From an uncultured Alphaproteobacteria bacterium (GTDB taxonomy: Bacteria; Pseudomonadota; Alphaproteobacteria; Rs-D84), in NCBI GenBank assembly GCA_937888635.1, contig CALARG010000004.1, positions 1-64,000 of the forward strand: 64,000 bases of DNA, read 5' to 3'. Below, one piece after another: positions 44,338 to 52,506 of the stretch; positions within the stretch are counted from its first letter, which is position 1, and each line of letters begins with the position of its first letter. The notes below the pieces were generated by a model that did no database searches, was not told where the DNA came from, and saw only the letters and a list, made by a program, of their open reading frames with translations. A program made the translations under genes and the position numbers.

Positions 44338-46233
44338 ATGGGAAAAGTTATTGGTATTGATTTAGGAACAACTAATTCCGCCATGGCATTTATGGACGGA
44401 ACAGATCCAAAAATTATTGAAAATGCCGAAGGACAACGCACAACACCGTCTGTTGTTGCATTAACCAGTGGTGGTGAACAGTTGGTCGGTATTACCGCAA
44501 AAAACCAGGCAGTGACAAATCCTGAAAATACAATTTATGAAATTAAACGACTGATGGGGTTGCGCTTTGACAGCCCTGCGGTCAAGGAAATTGCTGCGCG
44601 CGTTCCATACAAAATTGTTGCCGGGGAAAATGGTGACGCATGGGTTGAAATGGATGGTAAAAAATATGCCCCTTCACAGATTTCTGCAATGATTTTAGCA
44701 AAACTGAAAAAAGACGCGGAAAGTTATTTGGGCGAAACAGTGACCGATGCAGTTATCACGGTTCCTGCGTACTTTAACGATTCACAACGCCAGGCAACAA
44801 AAGACGCAGGGCGTATTGCAGGGCTGAATGTGTTGCGTATCGTAAATGAACCAACCGCCGCGGCGTTGGCATATGGCCTGGACAAGGGTAAAGACGGCGT
44901 TATTGCAGTATACGACTTGGGTGGTGGTACATTTGACGTGTCCATCTTGGAAATTGTAGATGGCGTGTTTGAAGTAAAATCAACAAACGGTGATACGGCG
45001 TTGGGTGGTTCAGACTTTGACGCGCGTATCTTGGAACACTTAATCGCAGAATTTAAAGCCCAGACGGGAATTGACCTGACCGGTGATAAATTAGCATTAC
45101 AGCGTTTAAAAGAAGCCGCAGAAAAAGCCAAGATTGAATTGTCTTCTAAGACATCAACTGATATTAACCTGCCTTATTTAACGGCAGATGCAACGGGGCC
45201 AAAGCACTTTAACACAACATTGACACGCGCAAAGTTGGAATCGCTGGTTGCGGATTTGATTGAACGCACAATTGAACCATGCAAAAAGGCCTTGAAAGAT
45301 GCAGGTTTGGAAAAATCACAGATTAACGAAGTTATCTTGGTCGGTGGTCAGACACGCATGCCAAAGGTTGCAGAAACAGTAAAAGAATTCTTTGGTCGCG
45401 AACCACACAAGGGTGTTAACCCAGACGAAGTTGTCGGTATGGGCGCAGCCATTCAGGGTGGTGTTTTAAAAGGCGATGTAAAAGATGTTCTGTTGTTGGA
45501 TGTGACACCTTTGTCTTTGGGTATTGAAACATTGGGCGGTGTGTTTACACGACTGATTGACCGCAACACAACAATTCCAACCAAGAAATCACAGGTGTTT
45601 AGTACCGCAGAAGATAACCAGTCAGCCGTGACAATTCGCGTATTCCAGGGCGAACGCGATATGGCGGCAGACAATAAATTGCTGGGGCAATTTAACCTGG
45701 AAGGGATTGCACCTGCCCCACGCGGTATGCCACAGATTGAAGTGTCTTTTGATATTGACGCAAACGGCATTGTTCATGTGTCTGCAAAAGATAAAGGCAC
45801 CGGCAAAGAACAGGCGATTTCTATTAAGTCTGATGGTGGGTTGAGCGAGGAAGAAATCAAACGCATGGTTGATGAAGCCGCACAAAATGCCGAAGCAGAC
45901 AAAAAGAAACGCGAATTAGCCGAAGCGAGAAACACTGCGGAAACGGCCGTGTTCAGTATTGAAAAATCACTGAAAGAACATGGTGATAAAATTAGCGAAG
46001 AAGAAAAGAAAGCGATTGAAGATGCTAAGAAAGAATTGGCCGACGAATTGGCCAAGGTTGAGGCAACAGCAGAATCGCTGAAAGAAAAGACAGATGCGTT
46101 AACAGAAAAAGCCATGAAGTTAGGCGAAGCGGTATATAAAGCCGCCCAGGCAGAACAACAGGCAAACAGCGAAGCCGGCGACAAGAAAAATGACGACGGT
46201 ACAGTTGATGCAGACTTTTCTGAAAAGAAATAA
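44338..46233 (+). CDS. dnaK: Hsp70 chaperone DnaK
   Basis: ATP-driven chaperone. The nucleotide-binding domain (1 to about 380) has [30 protein letters not shown] and [15 protein letters not shown]. The linker [19 protein letters not shown] leads to the substrate-binding domain, and the charged helical lid ends in a disordered tail. At 631 residues the length is normal. AGGAG lies eight bases before the ATG. The usual dnaJ and grpE are not adjacent. A heat-shock promoter precedes it and a terminator follows. Confidence 0.98.
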   Translation: MGKVIGIDLGTTNSAMAFMDGTDPKIIENAEGQRTTPSVVALTSGGEQLVGITAKNQAVTNPENTIYEIKRLMGLRFDSPAVKEIAARVPYKIVAGENGDAWVEMDGKKYAPSQISAMILAKLKKDAESYLGETVTDAVITVPAYFNDSQRQATKDAGRIAGLNVLRIVNEPTAAALAYGLDKGKDGVIAVYDLGGGTFDVSILEIVDGVFEVKSTNGDTALGGSDFDARILEHLIAEFKAQTGIDLTGDKLALQRLKEAAEKAKIELSSKTSTDINLPYLTADATGPKHFNTTLTRAKLESLVADLIERTIEPCKKALKDAGLEKSQINEVILVGGQTRMPKVAETVKEFFGREPHKGVNPDEVVGMGAAIQGGVLKGDVKDVLLLDVTPLSLGIETLGGVFTRLIDRNTTIPTKKSQVFSTAEDNQSAVTIRVFQGERDMAADNKLLGQFNLEGIAPAPRGMPQIEVSFDIDANGIVHVSAKDKGTGKEQAISIKSDGGLSEEEIKRMVDEAAQNAEADKKKRELAEARNTAETAVFSIEKSLKEHGDKISEEEKKAIEDAKKELADELAKVEATAESLKEKTDALTEKAMKLGEAVYKAAQAEQQANSEAGDKKNDDGTVDADFSEKK

Positions 46234-46238
46234 AAATA

Positions 46239-46261
46239 ATCCCCCGTTTGGGGGATTTTTA
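46239..46261. terminator. Bidirectional terminator after dnaK
   Basis: ATCCCCC and GGGGGAT around GTTT with A and T runs. It lies between convergent dnaK and the phosphoesterase gene. Confidence 0.85.
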
Positions 46262-46786
46262 TTAGCGTGAAAATTTGCGCGATTGGGTAATAAATGGATT
46301 AACCAATGGCACAGGTCGGTAATCCGTTTTTTCAACACATACATTTATGCAATGCGCGTGGTCTGGGAAATCATAATCTTGGATATGAATATGACCATGA
46401 ATATTCGCAATGTTTGGCAGGTTGCCAAATTCTGGCAATGGTTCGTGCGACAGCATGATATAATTTTCTGCATCATATATCGGATGTGAATAAACGCGAT
46501 CAAACCCGGCCGACAGCCACCAGTGTTCTGAATGCCCGCGGTCGTGATTGCCCATAATCAGATATTTGCGGCCACGCATCTGTTGCAGAATCTTTTTTAC
46601 TTTATCGGGGGTCGCACCATACATAATGTCGCCCAGCCAATAGCATATATCTTGTTTGGAAATGACAGAATTATAATTTTCTATCAATTTTGCGTTCATT
46701 TCGGCAATGTTTGCAAATGGACGATTGCCATTTCTGATGATAGATTCAGAATCAAAATGCGGATCCGAGAATACAAATTTTGCCAT
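46262..46786 (-). CDS. Calcineurin-like metallophosphoesterase
   Basis: A 174-residue enzyme with all dinuclear-metal motifs: DPH (Asp8, His10), GD (52-53), GNHD (79-82), SHEP (113-116) and HGHIH (130-134). It belongs to the small YfcE/phage-type group of phosphodiesterases whose substrates vary. I chose the start at 46786 because AAAGGTGAT lies just upstream; an earlier in-frame ATG lies inside the preceding gene. It follows the nucleotidyltransferase gene by five bases, so it probably shares its promoter. The substrate is unknown; with this neighbour, removal of a nucleotide or phosphate modification is one possibility (inference). Confidence 0.88.
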   Translation of the reverse strand: MAKFVFSDPHFDSESIIRNGNRPFANIAEMNAKLIENYNSVISKQDICYWLGDIMYGATPDKVKKILQQMRGRKYLIMGNHDRGHSEHWWLSAGFDRVYSHPIYDAENYIMLSHEPLPEFGNLPNIANIHGHIHIQDYDFPDHAHCINVCVEKTDYRPVPLVNPFITQSRKFSR

Positions 46787-46791
46787 GTGTA

Positions 46792-47727
46792 TCACCTTTG
46801 ATATGCGATTTGCTTTAGGTCTTGGGATAATTGTTCCAGACGCTGAACAATTAAATTCCACGATGTTTTTGGGGCAGTAAATGTTTGTTGCGCCATATTG
46901 TCATAGTCTGATTCCAGGGCGTATAAAACCGGATCCGACGGAATCAAAATAGCATCGCGTGGTGTTATATCTGTTCCCAATCGCTTGGTTGTATATTTTT
47001 CCTGGTACTGTGCAACATCTGACAGCATGTGCGCGGTTTTGTCTAAATCAACGTATCCTGCCAGTCTGGCAACATCAAAATAGTGGCGCGAATAAAATGC
47101 GTCTGTGTGTGGGCGTGCCGATATAGCGTTTGAATGCAAGGCAAAAACCTTGTCCCAGAAGGTTTGTTCATAGGCAACGGTTGGGATATGCCCAAATCGG
47201 GTGCCCCGTAATGCATACGGCATTACAGAATGAAAAGACAGCGCAGACGATGAGTATTTGCGCGGAATTATTTCAATGTGAATTTCTTCGGGCCTGTCAC
47301 AAAATGCAGAATTATAGAATATATGAATTGTTGGTGATGACAGCCATTGTTCTTTGTTGCTTCTTATACAGTGTTCACGGTCTGTTTGTATTTGGAAATT
47401 ATTGTCTGTGGCAATCAGGGCCGATATTCGGGGGGCAACAGTTTCAAAAATAAATGTTTTAAACCGTTTGCGAAATTTTTTTAACTGATTTCGCGATGGG
47501 GTGTCGGGAATATCGCAAAATACAGTGCATGCCAAATCCAGGTCCTGGCTGACGCGTGGGCTGAACGCATATGATTTTGTAATAGAGCCACCACCTGCAA
47601 ACACAAAATTTTCCGCGAAGAATTTATCTTGGAATAATTTGACCAAGATTGCACATTCCAGGAAATCTTTTTCCGCCATGGCAGGGTTTTTGGCGCCTGC
47701 AAAAATATCGTACCGTTTTTCTATCAT
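46792..47727 (-). CDS. AbiEii/AbiGii-like nucleotidyltransferase
   Basis: Nucleotidyltransferase of the family (DUF1814) that includes the toxin of type IV toxin-antitoxin systems and phage-abortive AbiE. The core is visible: FVFAGGGSITK (motif I, residues 42-51), RVSQDLDLA (58-66, catalytic Asp62 and Asp64), and later RHYFDVARL near 220. The length (311) fits. No AbiEi-type antitoxin gene is adjacent; the next gene is a metallophosphoesterase. There is no ribosome site before the ATG, but a near-consensus promoter ends six bases upstream, so the mRNA may be leaderless. Some family members are housekeeping RNA-modifying enzymes rather than toxins. Confidence 0.87.
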   Translation of the reverse strand: MIEKRYDIFAGAKNPAMAEKDFLECAILVKLFQDKFFAENFVFAGGGSITKSYAFSPRVSQDLDLACTVFCDIPDTPSRNQLKKFRKRFKTFIFETVAPRISALIATDNNFQIQTDREHCIRSNKEQWLSSPTIHIFYNSAFCDRPEEIHIEIIPRKYSSSALSFHSVMPYALRGTRFGHIPTVAYEQTFWDKVFALHSNAISARPHTDAFYSRHYFDVARLAGYVDLDKTAHMLSDVAQYQEKYTTKRLGTDITPRDAILIPSDPVLYALESDYDNMAQQTFTAPKTSWNLIVQRLEQLSQDLKQIAYQR

Positions 47728-47733
47728 GCGCTG

Positions 47734-47761
47734 ATTATAGCCAGTAAGTGCATTTTGTCAA
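47734..47761 (-). promoter_or_regulatory. Near-consensus promoter giving a leaderless mRNA
   Basis: TTGACA (47756-47761), 16-base spacer and TATAAT (47734-47739) on the minus strand. Six bases then separate the -10 box from the ATG, so the transcript should begin at or beside the start codon. Confidence 0.75.
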
Positions 47762-47791
47762 TAAAATGATAAAAAACTTGTGTTTATGGGT

Positions 47792-47820
47792 TTGACATAA
47801 TGGTGTGCGATGGGTATTAT
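47792..47820 (+). promoter_or_regulatory. Promoter of the DUF2155 gene, also leaderless in form
   Basis: TTGACA (47792-47797), 17-base spacer and TATTAT (47815-47820), then six bases to the ATG at 47827. No Shine-Dalgarno sequence fits in the gap. Confidence 0.7.
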
Positions 47821-47826
47821 GTAGGT

Positions 47827-48171
47827 ATGAAAAAAATTATTTTGTCTTGGTTGTTTTGCGCCCTGCCCGTGGTGGCGGATGCGTATGTTAACCGCAATGC
47901 GGCGGTTGTTAAAATTATGAACAAAGACGCCGGCAAGGTTCAGCAGGTGGTAATTCCTGTGAATCAAGAGGTGCAATTTGAAAAAATCTTTATAAATGTG
48001 CGGTCTTGTAAACAAACTGACCCGTTCCAGGCAGAAGATTTCTTTGCGTTCTTGGAAATTTCAGAACGCGACAAGGGCCAGGTTTTTGGCGGTTGGATGT
48101 CACGAAATGAACCAGGGCAAAATCCGTTGCAACATCCAGACTATGATGTGTGGTTGGTAAAATGCGAATAA
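47827..48171 (+). CDS. DUF2155 periplasmic protein
   Basis: A 114-residue protein with a signal peptide ending in VADA (about residue 19). The mature sequence follows the DUF2155 pattern common in Alphaproteobacteria: a start resembling AVVKIMNKDAGKVQ, a VRSCKQTDPFQAEDFFAFLEI segment (given as 66-86), GWMSRNEPG and the ending HPDYDVWLVKC with paired Cys. The family has no established function and is periplasmic. It heads a run of small envelope genes leading to tsaD. Confidence 0.9.
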   Translation: MKKIILSWLFCALPVVADAYVNRNAAVVKIMNKDAGKVQQVVIPVNQEVQFEKIFINVRSCKQTDPFQAEDFFAFLEISERDKGQVFGGWMSRNEPGQNPLQHPDYDVWLVKCE

Positions 48172-48190
48172 AGTTTTAAGGATTTATAAA

Positions 48191-48583
48191 ATGAAAGTAT
48201 CAAATATTGTTGGATATATGTTGGGAAATGAAAACCATGTGGTTGCACGTGGTGACCAATGGTGCGATGCGGGTGAACAGGTTTATATTTGCACAAATAA
48301 AGAAGTTGCCAAGGCGATATTAGAATCTTCGCAAATGGGGGTGGGAAATATTGTATGGACGACGATATATCGTGTGCATGCCAATGATATCAATATTGAT
48401 GCATATACGGATTTGCGAAATCTGGCGTGGACCAAGGAAGGAAATAAAATAATTGTAGACAGACCTGTTCTGTACCGTTCTGTACAAAAAATGTTAGAAC
48501 AACATTTATTGCAAAATGCGGCACAAATTCGCCCAGATTATTTTAAACTGGTTAACGGAGTACAAAGAGGGAAAAGAAAATGA
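48191..48583 (+). CDS. Protein of unknown function, 130 residues
   Basis: Cytoplasmic in character with no signal peptide. It begins MKVSNIVGYMLGNENHVVARGDQWCDAG and has a central IVWTTIYRVHANDINIDAY segment and a basic C-terminus ending RGKRK. AAGGATT precedes the ATG. No family is recognised. Its last codons overlap the next gene by four bases (ATGA), a sign of coupling. It may act with the small membrane protein encoded next. Confidence 0.7.
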   Translation: MKVSNIVGYMLGNENHVVARGDQWCDAGEQVYICTNKEVAKAILESSQMGVGNIVWTTIYRVHANDINIDAYTDLRNLAWTKEGNKIIVDRPVLYRSVQKMLEQHLLQNAAQIRPDYFKLVNGVQRGKRK

Positions 48584-48885
48584 ATTTTGCAAAAAAATAT
48601 TTCAAGATTTTTATTGGTGTTGGGGTTTTACTGCTGGTAATTGTTGTGTTCTTTTTCGCACAGCGCAGTGATGCGTTGGAAACTGCGACACTGAAAGATT
48701 GGCGTGCGGCACCAATGGAACGCCGGGTTGCGTCCGCACAAATTATGACGGGGGCGACAGAAAATGTTGATATATTGGTCGCATGCATAGATAAAATGGC
48801 CACACTGCCAGACAGTGGTCAAATGGCGGTGCGTGATGCGGCATCGCTGTGCCATACGGGAATTAAGTTAAAGCAAAATCTGTAA
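48580..48885 (+). CDS. Small membrane-anchored protein, 101 residues
   Basis: One N-terminal membrane helix (about residues 9-28, IFIGVGVLLLVIVVFFFA) is followed by a short periplasmic helical domain with two Cys (VACIDKM, ASLCHTG) that could pair. No family is recognised. It overlaps its upstream neighbour by four bases and the downstream lipoprotein gene by one (TAATG), so the three are translated as a unit. Confidence 0.72.
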   Translation: MNFAKKYFKIFIGVGVLLLVIVVFFFAQRSDALETATLKDWRAAPMERRVASAQIMTGATENVDILVACIDKMATLPDSGQMAVRDAASLCHTGIKLKQNL

Positions 48886-49568
48886 TGTGGAAATTGTTTG
48901 TCGTTTTGTTCTTGGTCGGGTGTGGCATGGTGCCACGATTGCCCGGCCATGATTTTTTGGGTGCACGATATATAAATTCGCCCTTGGGTGAAGGGTGCGC
49001 GCCAGATTCTGATCCGCTGATACGATTTGATGCATTTGACTGTACCACATTTGTGGAAACGGTGATGGCAAATGATGATATAGAAACACTGAATCAAATC
49101 CGATACAAGGATGGTCAAATTGGGTTCTTGAACCGAAATCATTTTATTGAATCTGATTGGCTGGTCAATAATTCAGATCGCGTGCAAAATGTCAGCGCTG
49201 ATTACGCACAAACAAAAATACGCAGTGTTATAATTGATAAACGGTCTTGGTTTAAAAAAGTTCACAATATTGATACAGATTTTAAGTCGGTTGCAGTTGA
49301 GTTGGAATATATTCCATACGAATTTGCAAAAGATTTAAATATTGAAAAAACTATGATTGTGTTGTTTATTACTGACAATGCCGATTTTCGTGATAAGATA
49401 GGAACTGATTTGGCGGTGGTACACATGGGCCTGATAATGCCAAATGGCGTTTTGCGGCACGCATCCAGTGAACGCGGCGCGGTTGTAGATGTGCCATTTG
49501 AAGAATATGTGAATGCGCGCAAAAAGAATAAAAATAACCTGGGGATAGCATTGGTGGAAATAAAATGA
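48885..49568 (+). CDS. DUF1460 lipoprotein, NlpC/P60-like amidase
   Basis: Predicted peptidoglycan amidase or peptidase of the DUF1460 family. A lipobox (LVGC, Cys13) marks it as a lipoprotein. The catalytic region is typical: NSPLGEG (31-37), FDAFDCTTFVETV with nucleophile Cys53, and RNHFIESDWL (84-93); His180 in VVHMG is a likely active-site residue, with His192 in LRHASS close by. At 227 residues the length fits. It probably acts on the cell wall from the membrane. tsaD overlaps it by four bases. Confidence 0.88.
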   Translation: MWKLFVVLFLVGCGMVPRLPGHDFLGARYINSPLGEGCAPDSDPLIRFDAFDCTTFVETVMANDDIETLNQIRYKDGQIGFLNRNHFIESDWLVNNSDRVQNVSADYAQTKIRSVIIDKRSWFKKVHNIDTDFKSVAVELEYIPYEFAKDLNIEKTMIVLFITDNADFRDKIGTDLAVVHMGLIMPNGVLRHASSERGAVVDVPFEEYVNARKKNKNNLGIALVEIK

Positions 49569-50686
49569 GTGATGAAAAATTAATTCGTATGGATATGGGC
49601 ACAATTGATTCTGAAACACACAGTGTGCGCCCCACCCTGTGTCTGGGAATTGAATCTTCGTGCGATGAAACATCTGCGGCAATTGTAGACAGCGACAAAA
49701 ATATTTTGGCGCATATTATATATTCGCAAATACCAGAACATCAAAAATACGGTGGCGTTGTGCCGGAACTGGCAGCGCGCGCGCACATATTGGCAATTGA
49801 AGATGTTGTAAAACAAACCCTGGCCAAGGCCGGCAAAACAATTGATGATATAGATGTTGTTGCAGCAACTGCGGGACCGGGGTTAATCGGTGGTGTGTTG
49901 GTCGGTTGGATGGCAGCCACCGGTATCGCCCAGGCAACCGGAAAACCATTGGTTGCGGTCAATCACCTGGAAGGGCATGCACTGGTGCCACGGTTGTGCG
50001 CAACAATGGCAGATGGTACAAATGGAAATGTTCAGGTGGACTTTCCATATCTGTTGATGCTGGCATCTGGTGGGCATTGTCAGATTTTATTGGTGCGCGG
50101 TGTTGGACAATATGAAATGATTGGGCAAACATTAGACGACAGCGCAGGTGAAGCATACGACAAAGTGGCAAAAATGCTGGGACTGGGGTATCCAGGTGGG
50201 CCGATTGTTGATAAACGCGCGCAATGTGGTAATTCAAAGGCGTTTGCCTTTCCGCGTCCATTGTGTGATAAGCCGGGGTGCGATTTCTCGTTCAGCGGAA
50301 TTAAAACGGCCGCGCGAACATTCTTGGACCGTGCCGCACAACCACTGACCGATGAATACATCAATGATTTTTGCGCATCGTTCCAGGCATCGGTTGTAGA
50401 TTGCATAATTAATCGTTTAAATAACGCCCTGCGTGATTCGCGTGTACGCGATTGTATGCCAAAAACACTGGTTGTGGCAGGGGGTGTTGCAAAAAACAGC
50501 GCAATTCGCAGCGCAATGGAAAAATTTGCCCAGAAAAACAAAATGATATTTGCTGCCCCACCAATGAGTCTGTGTACAGACAACGGCGCAATGATTGCAT
50601 GGGCAGGATTGGAAAATTATAAGATTGGTAAAGTCGTGTCTGAACCTGTTGCACCGCGCCCGCGTTGGCCACTGACCGAATTGTAA
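49565..50686 (+). CDS. tsaD: tRNA threonylcarbamoyladenosine synthase subunit TsaD
   Basis: Transfers threonylcarbamoyl to A37 of tRNAs that read ANN codons, with TsaB and TsaE. CLGIESSCDETSAAIVDS, VVPELAARAH, HLEGHALVPR (metal-binding His residues), LMLASGGHCQ and VVAGGVAKNSAIR are diagnostic. From the first ATG it is 373 residues with about 27 extra at the N-terminus; ATG codons at 49592 and 49598 are alternatives. The ATGA overlap with the DUF1460 gene favours the first. Confidence 0.97.
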   Translation: MSDEKLIRMDMGTIDSETHSVRPTLCLGIESSCDETSAAIVDSDKNILAHIIYSQIPEHQKYGGVVPELAARAHILAIEDVVKQTLAKAGKTIDDIDVVAATAGPGLIGGVLVGWMAATGIAQATGKPLVAVNHLEGHALVPRLCATMADGTNGNVQVDFPYLLMLASGGHCQILLVRGVGQYEMIGQTLDDSAGEAYDKVAKMLGLGYPGGPIVDKRAQCGNSKAFAFPRPLCDKPGCDFSFSGIKTAARTFLDRAAQPLTDEYINDFCASFQASVVDCIINRLNNALRDSRVRDCMPKTLVVAGGVAKNSAIRSAMEKFAQKNKMIFAAPPMSLCTDNGAMIAWAGLENYKIGKVVSEPVAPRPRWPLTEL

Positions 50687-50722
50687 TTGATATAGAAAAA
50701 CTGTTGTGATATAGTTCGCGTT

Positions 50723-51238
50723 ATGGAAGCAAGGAAGAAAGAACAATTATTTGAAGGCGCAACGAAGAAATTAATCGGCCAACTGGATACGATGGGGCTG
50801 GACAAGCGGTCGCGTATGCAGGCTAAGAATTTTGTGTTGCTGTTTCGCGACAGTTTTAAGTTAGATACAGTTAAACGCGCGACCTTTTCACGCGTAATTG
50901 GTGATGATTACAAGAATTTTCCGTATGATGCGTATGGTTTCTGCAAGGCCGCCAGTTGTTCTTTTGTCGGGCTGATGAACAATCCAAAAGAATGGCGGGT
51001 TATGTATATAAACGAGGTCTGGGCATACGGACCACACTATTATGTTCAACATATCCCCAGCGGACAGACATTTGACCTGACATACGATCAATATGAACAT
51101 GACATGCTGACTGTGCCGTATCATATGGGACGACCAATAAAAATTAATCGTGAAGCCCAGGATACAGTTGTTAGATTTCTGCACTCAATTGGTATAGACT
51201 TTATGGAATTTGTGAAAAACAATAATGCAAAAGAGTAA
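50723..51238 (+). CDS. Protein of unknown function, possibly YunG-like
   Basis: A 171-residue soluble protein. The middle (about residues 60-130) has FPYDAYGFCKAASCSFVGLM and, later, PHYYVQHIPSGQTFDLTYDQYE (given as 103-124). This order of a Cys-containing helix, an aromatic-His strand and a DLTxxQ motif resembles the YunG family, whose function is unknown but whose fold recalls papain-like enzymes. The match is by eye and weak. It lies between tsaD and xseA, six bases before the latter, and probably shares their transcript. Confidence 0.65.
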   Translation: MEARKKEQLFEGATKKLIGQLDTMGLDKRSRMQAKNFVLLFRDSFKLDTVKRATFSRVIGDDYKNFPYDAYGFCKAASCSFVGLMNNPKEWRVMYINEVWAYGPHYYVQHIPSGQTFDLTYDQYEHDMLTVPYHMGRPIKINREAQDTVVRFLHSIGIDFMEFVKNNNAKE

Positions 51239-51243
51239 GTGAT

Positions 51244-52476
51244 ATGCAAAAACCTGAACCGTTTGTAAATGGCGATACTGTTTTTAGCGTGACCGATGCG
51301 TCCGCCCTGTTAAAAGGTGTGGTTGAAACCGCATTTCCGCGCATAAAAATTCGCGGGGAATTATCACAAATAACACGTGCGACTTCGGGGCATATGTATA
51401 TGACGATTAAGGATTCAGGCGCGGCAATATCTGTGATTATATGGCGTGGGACACCTGTTTCTTTTAAATTGGAAGAAGGGATGGAGGTTATCCTGACTGG
51501 ACGCTTTACAACATATCCTGCACGCAGTAATTATCAAATTGTCGCCAGTGAAATTGAGATGGCGGGCGTGGGCGCAATCTTGAAAATGCTGGAAGAACGC
51601 AAAAGAAAACTGGCTGCCGAAGGTTTGTTTGACGAAAACAGGAAAAAGCCCCTGCCCCGATTACCACAAAGAATTGGTGTTGTTACCAGTCCGACCGGTG
51701 CTGCATTTCAAGACATTCAAAACAGGTTGCGCGAACGCTTTCCGGTGCATGTGTTGTTATATCCGGCGACTGTCCAAGGCACAACTGCCGCAGCCGAGGT
51801 TGCCGCCGGCATTGAATACTTTAACAAAATACGCAATGTTGATGTTATTATTGTTGCGCGTGGTGGTGGCGCATTGGAAGATTTGCTGCCGTTTTCAGAA
51901 GAAATTGTTGTGCGTGCCGCAGCCGCCAGTGAAATACCACTGATATCTGGCGTTGGGCATGAACCAGACTGGATGCTGATTGATTTTGCCGCCGACTATC
52001 GCGCGCCAACACCAACCGGTGCCGCCGAAGCAGTTGTGCCAACAAAACTGGCACTGATTCAAGAATTAGATAATATGTGGGTCAGATTGTCAGGTAACTT
52101 TACAACCCGTCTGATAAATGCAAAACAGCGAATAGAGGCCATTAATATAAAAAGCCCAAAACAGGTCGTTATGGAACACGCCCAGCGATTAGATGACATA
52201 GGGCGCACAATGAATGTTATTATTAACGCAAAATTGACCACGGCGCGACAAAAGATGGATATAGTTTCTGCGTTTCCAAATATTCTGCAAAATCAGATAA
52301 ATGTATTGACCCAGGGACTGAACCATATGGGACAGATGTTAAATTCACTTAGTTATAAAAGTGTTTTGTCACGCGGATATGCAATTGTGCGTGATGCAAA
52401 CAATCAAATAGTCAGCCGCAGCGATGCGGGCGCGCCCGCAACAATTGAATTTGCGGACGGCGTAATTACACTGTAA
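51244..52476 (+). CDS. xseA: Exonuclease VII large subunit
   Basis: Catalytic subunit of the ATP-independent single-strand exonuclease. The N-terminal OB fold (FSVTDASALLKGVVETAFPRIKIRGELSQ at residues 14-42) precedes the catalytic region with RIGVVTSPTGAAFQDI, DVIIVARGGGALEDLLPF and ISGVGHEPDWMLIDF, then a long helical region. At 410 residues it is slightly shorter than E. coli XseA. xseB is not adjacent. It converges on recN across a shared terminator. Confidence 0.97.
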   Translation: MQKPEPFVNGDTVFSVTDASALLKGVVETAFPRIKIRGELSQITRATSGHMYMTIKDSGAAISVIIWRGTPVSFKLEEGMEVILTGRFTTYPARSNYQIVASEIEMAGVGAILKMLEERKRKLAAEGLFDENRKKPLPRLPQRIGVVTSPTGAAFQDIQNRLRERFPVHVLLYPATVQGTTAAAEVAAGIEYFNKIRNVDVIIVARGGGALEDLLPFSEEIVVRAAAASEIPLISGVGHEPDWMLIDFAADYRAPTPTGAAEAVVPTKLALIQELDNMWVRLSGNFTTRLINAKQRIEAINIKSPKQVVMEHAQRLDDIGRTMNVIINAKLTTARQKMDIVSAFPNILQNQINVLTQGLNHMGQMLNSLSYKSVLSRGYAIVRDANNQIVSRSDAGAPATIEFADGVITL

Positions 52477-52484
52477 AAAACAAG

Positions 52485-52506
52485 GCCCCATTACGGGGCG
52501 TTTTTA
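52485..52506. terminator. Terminator between xseA and recN
   Basis: GCCCC and GGGGC around ATTAC, with A residues on one side and a T-run on the other. It is shared by the convergent genes. Confidence 0.75.

Noticed and set aside
44331..44360. ATG at 44331 as the dnaK start
   Set aside because: It is out of frame with the DnaK reading frame; the ATG at 44338 matches the family start [14 protein letters not shown].
46787..46861. Longer form of the metallophosphoesterase starting at 46861
   Set aside because: The extra residues lie inside the preceding gene and have no similarity to the family; AAAGGTGAT fits the start at 46786.
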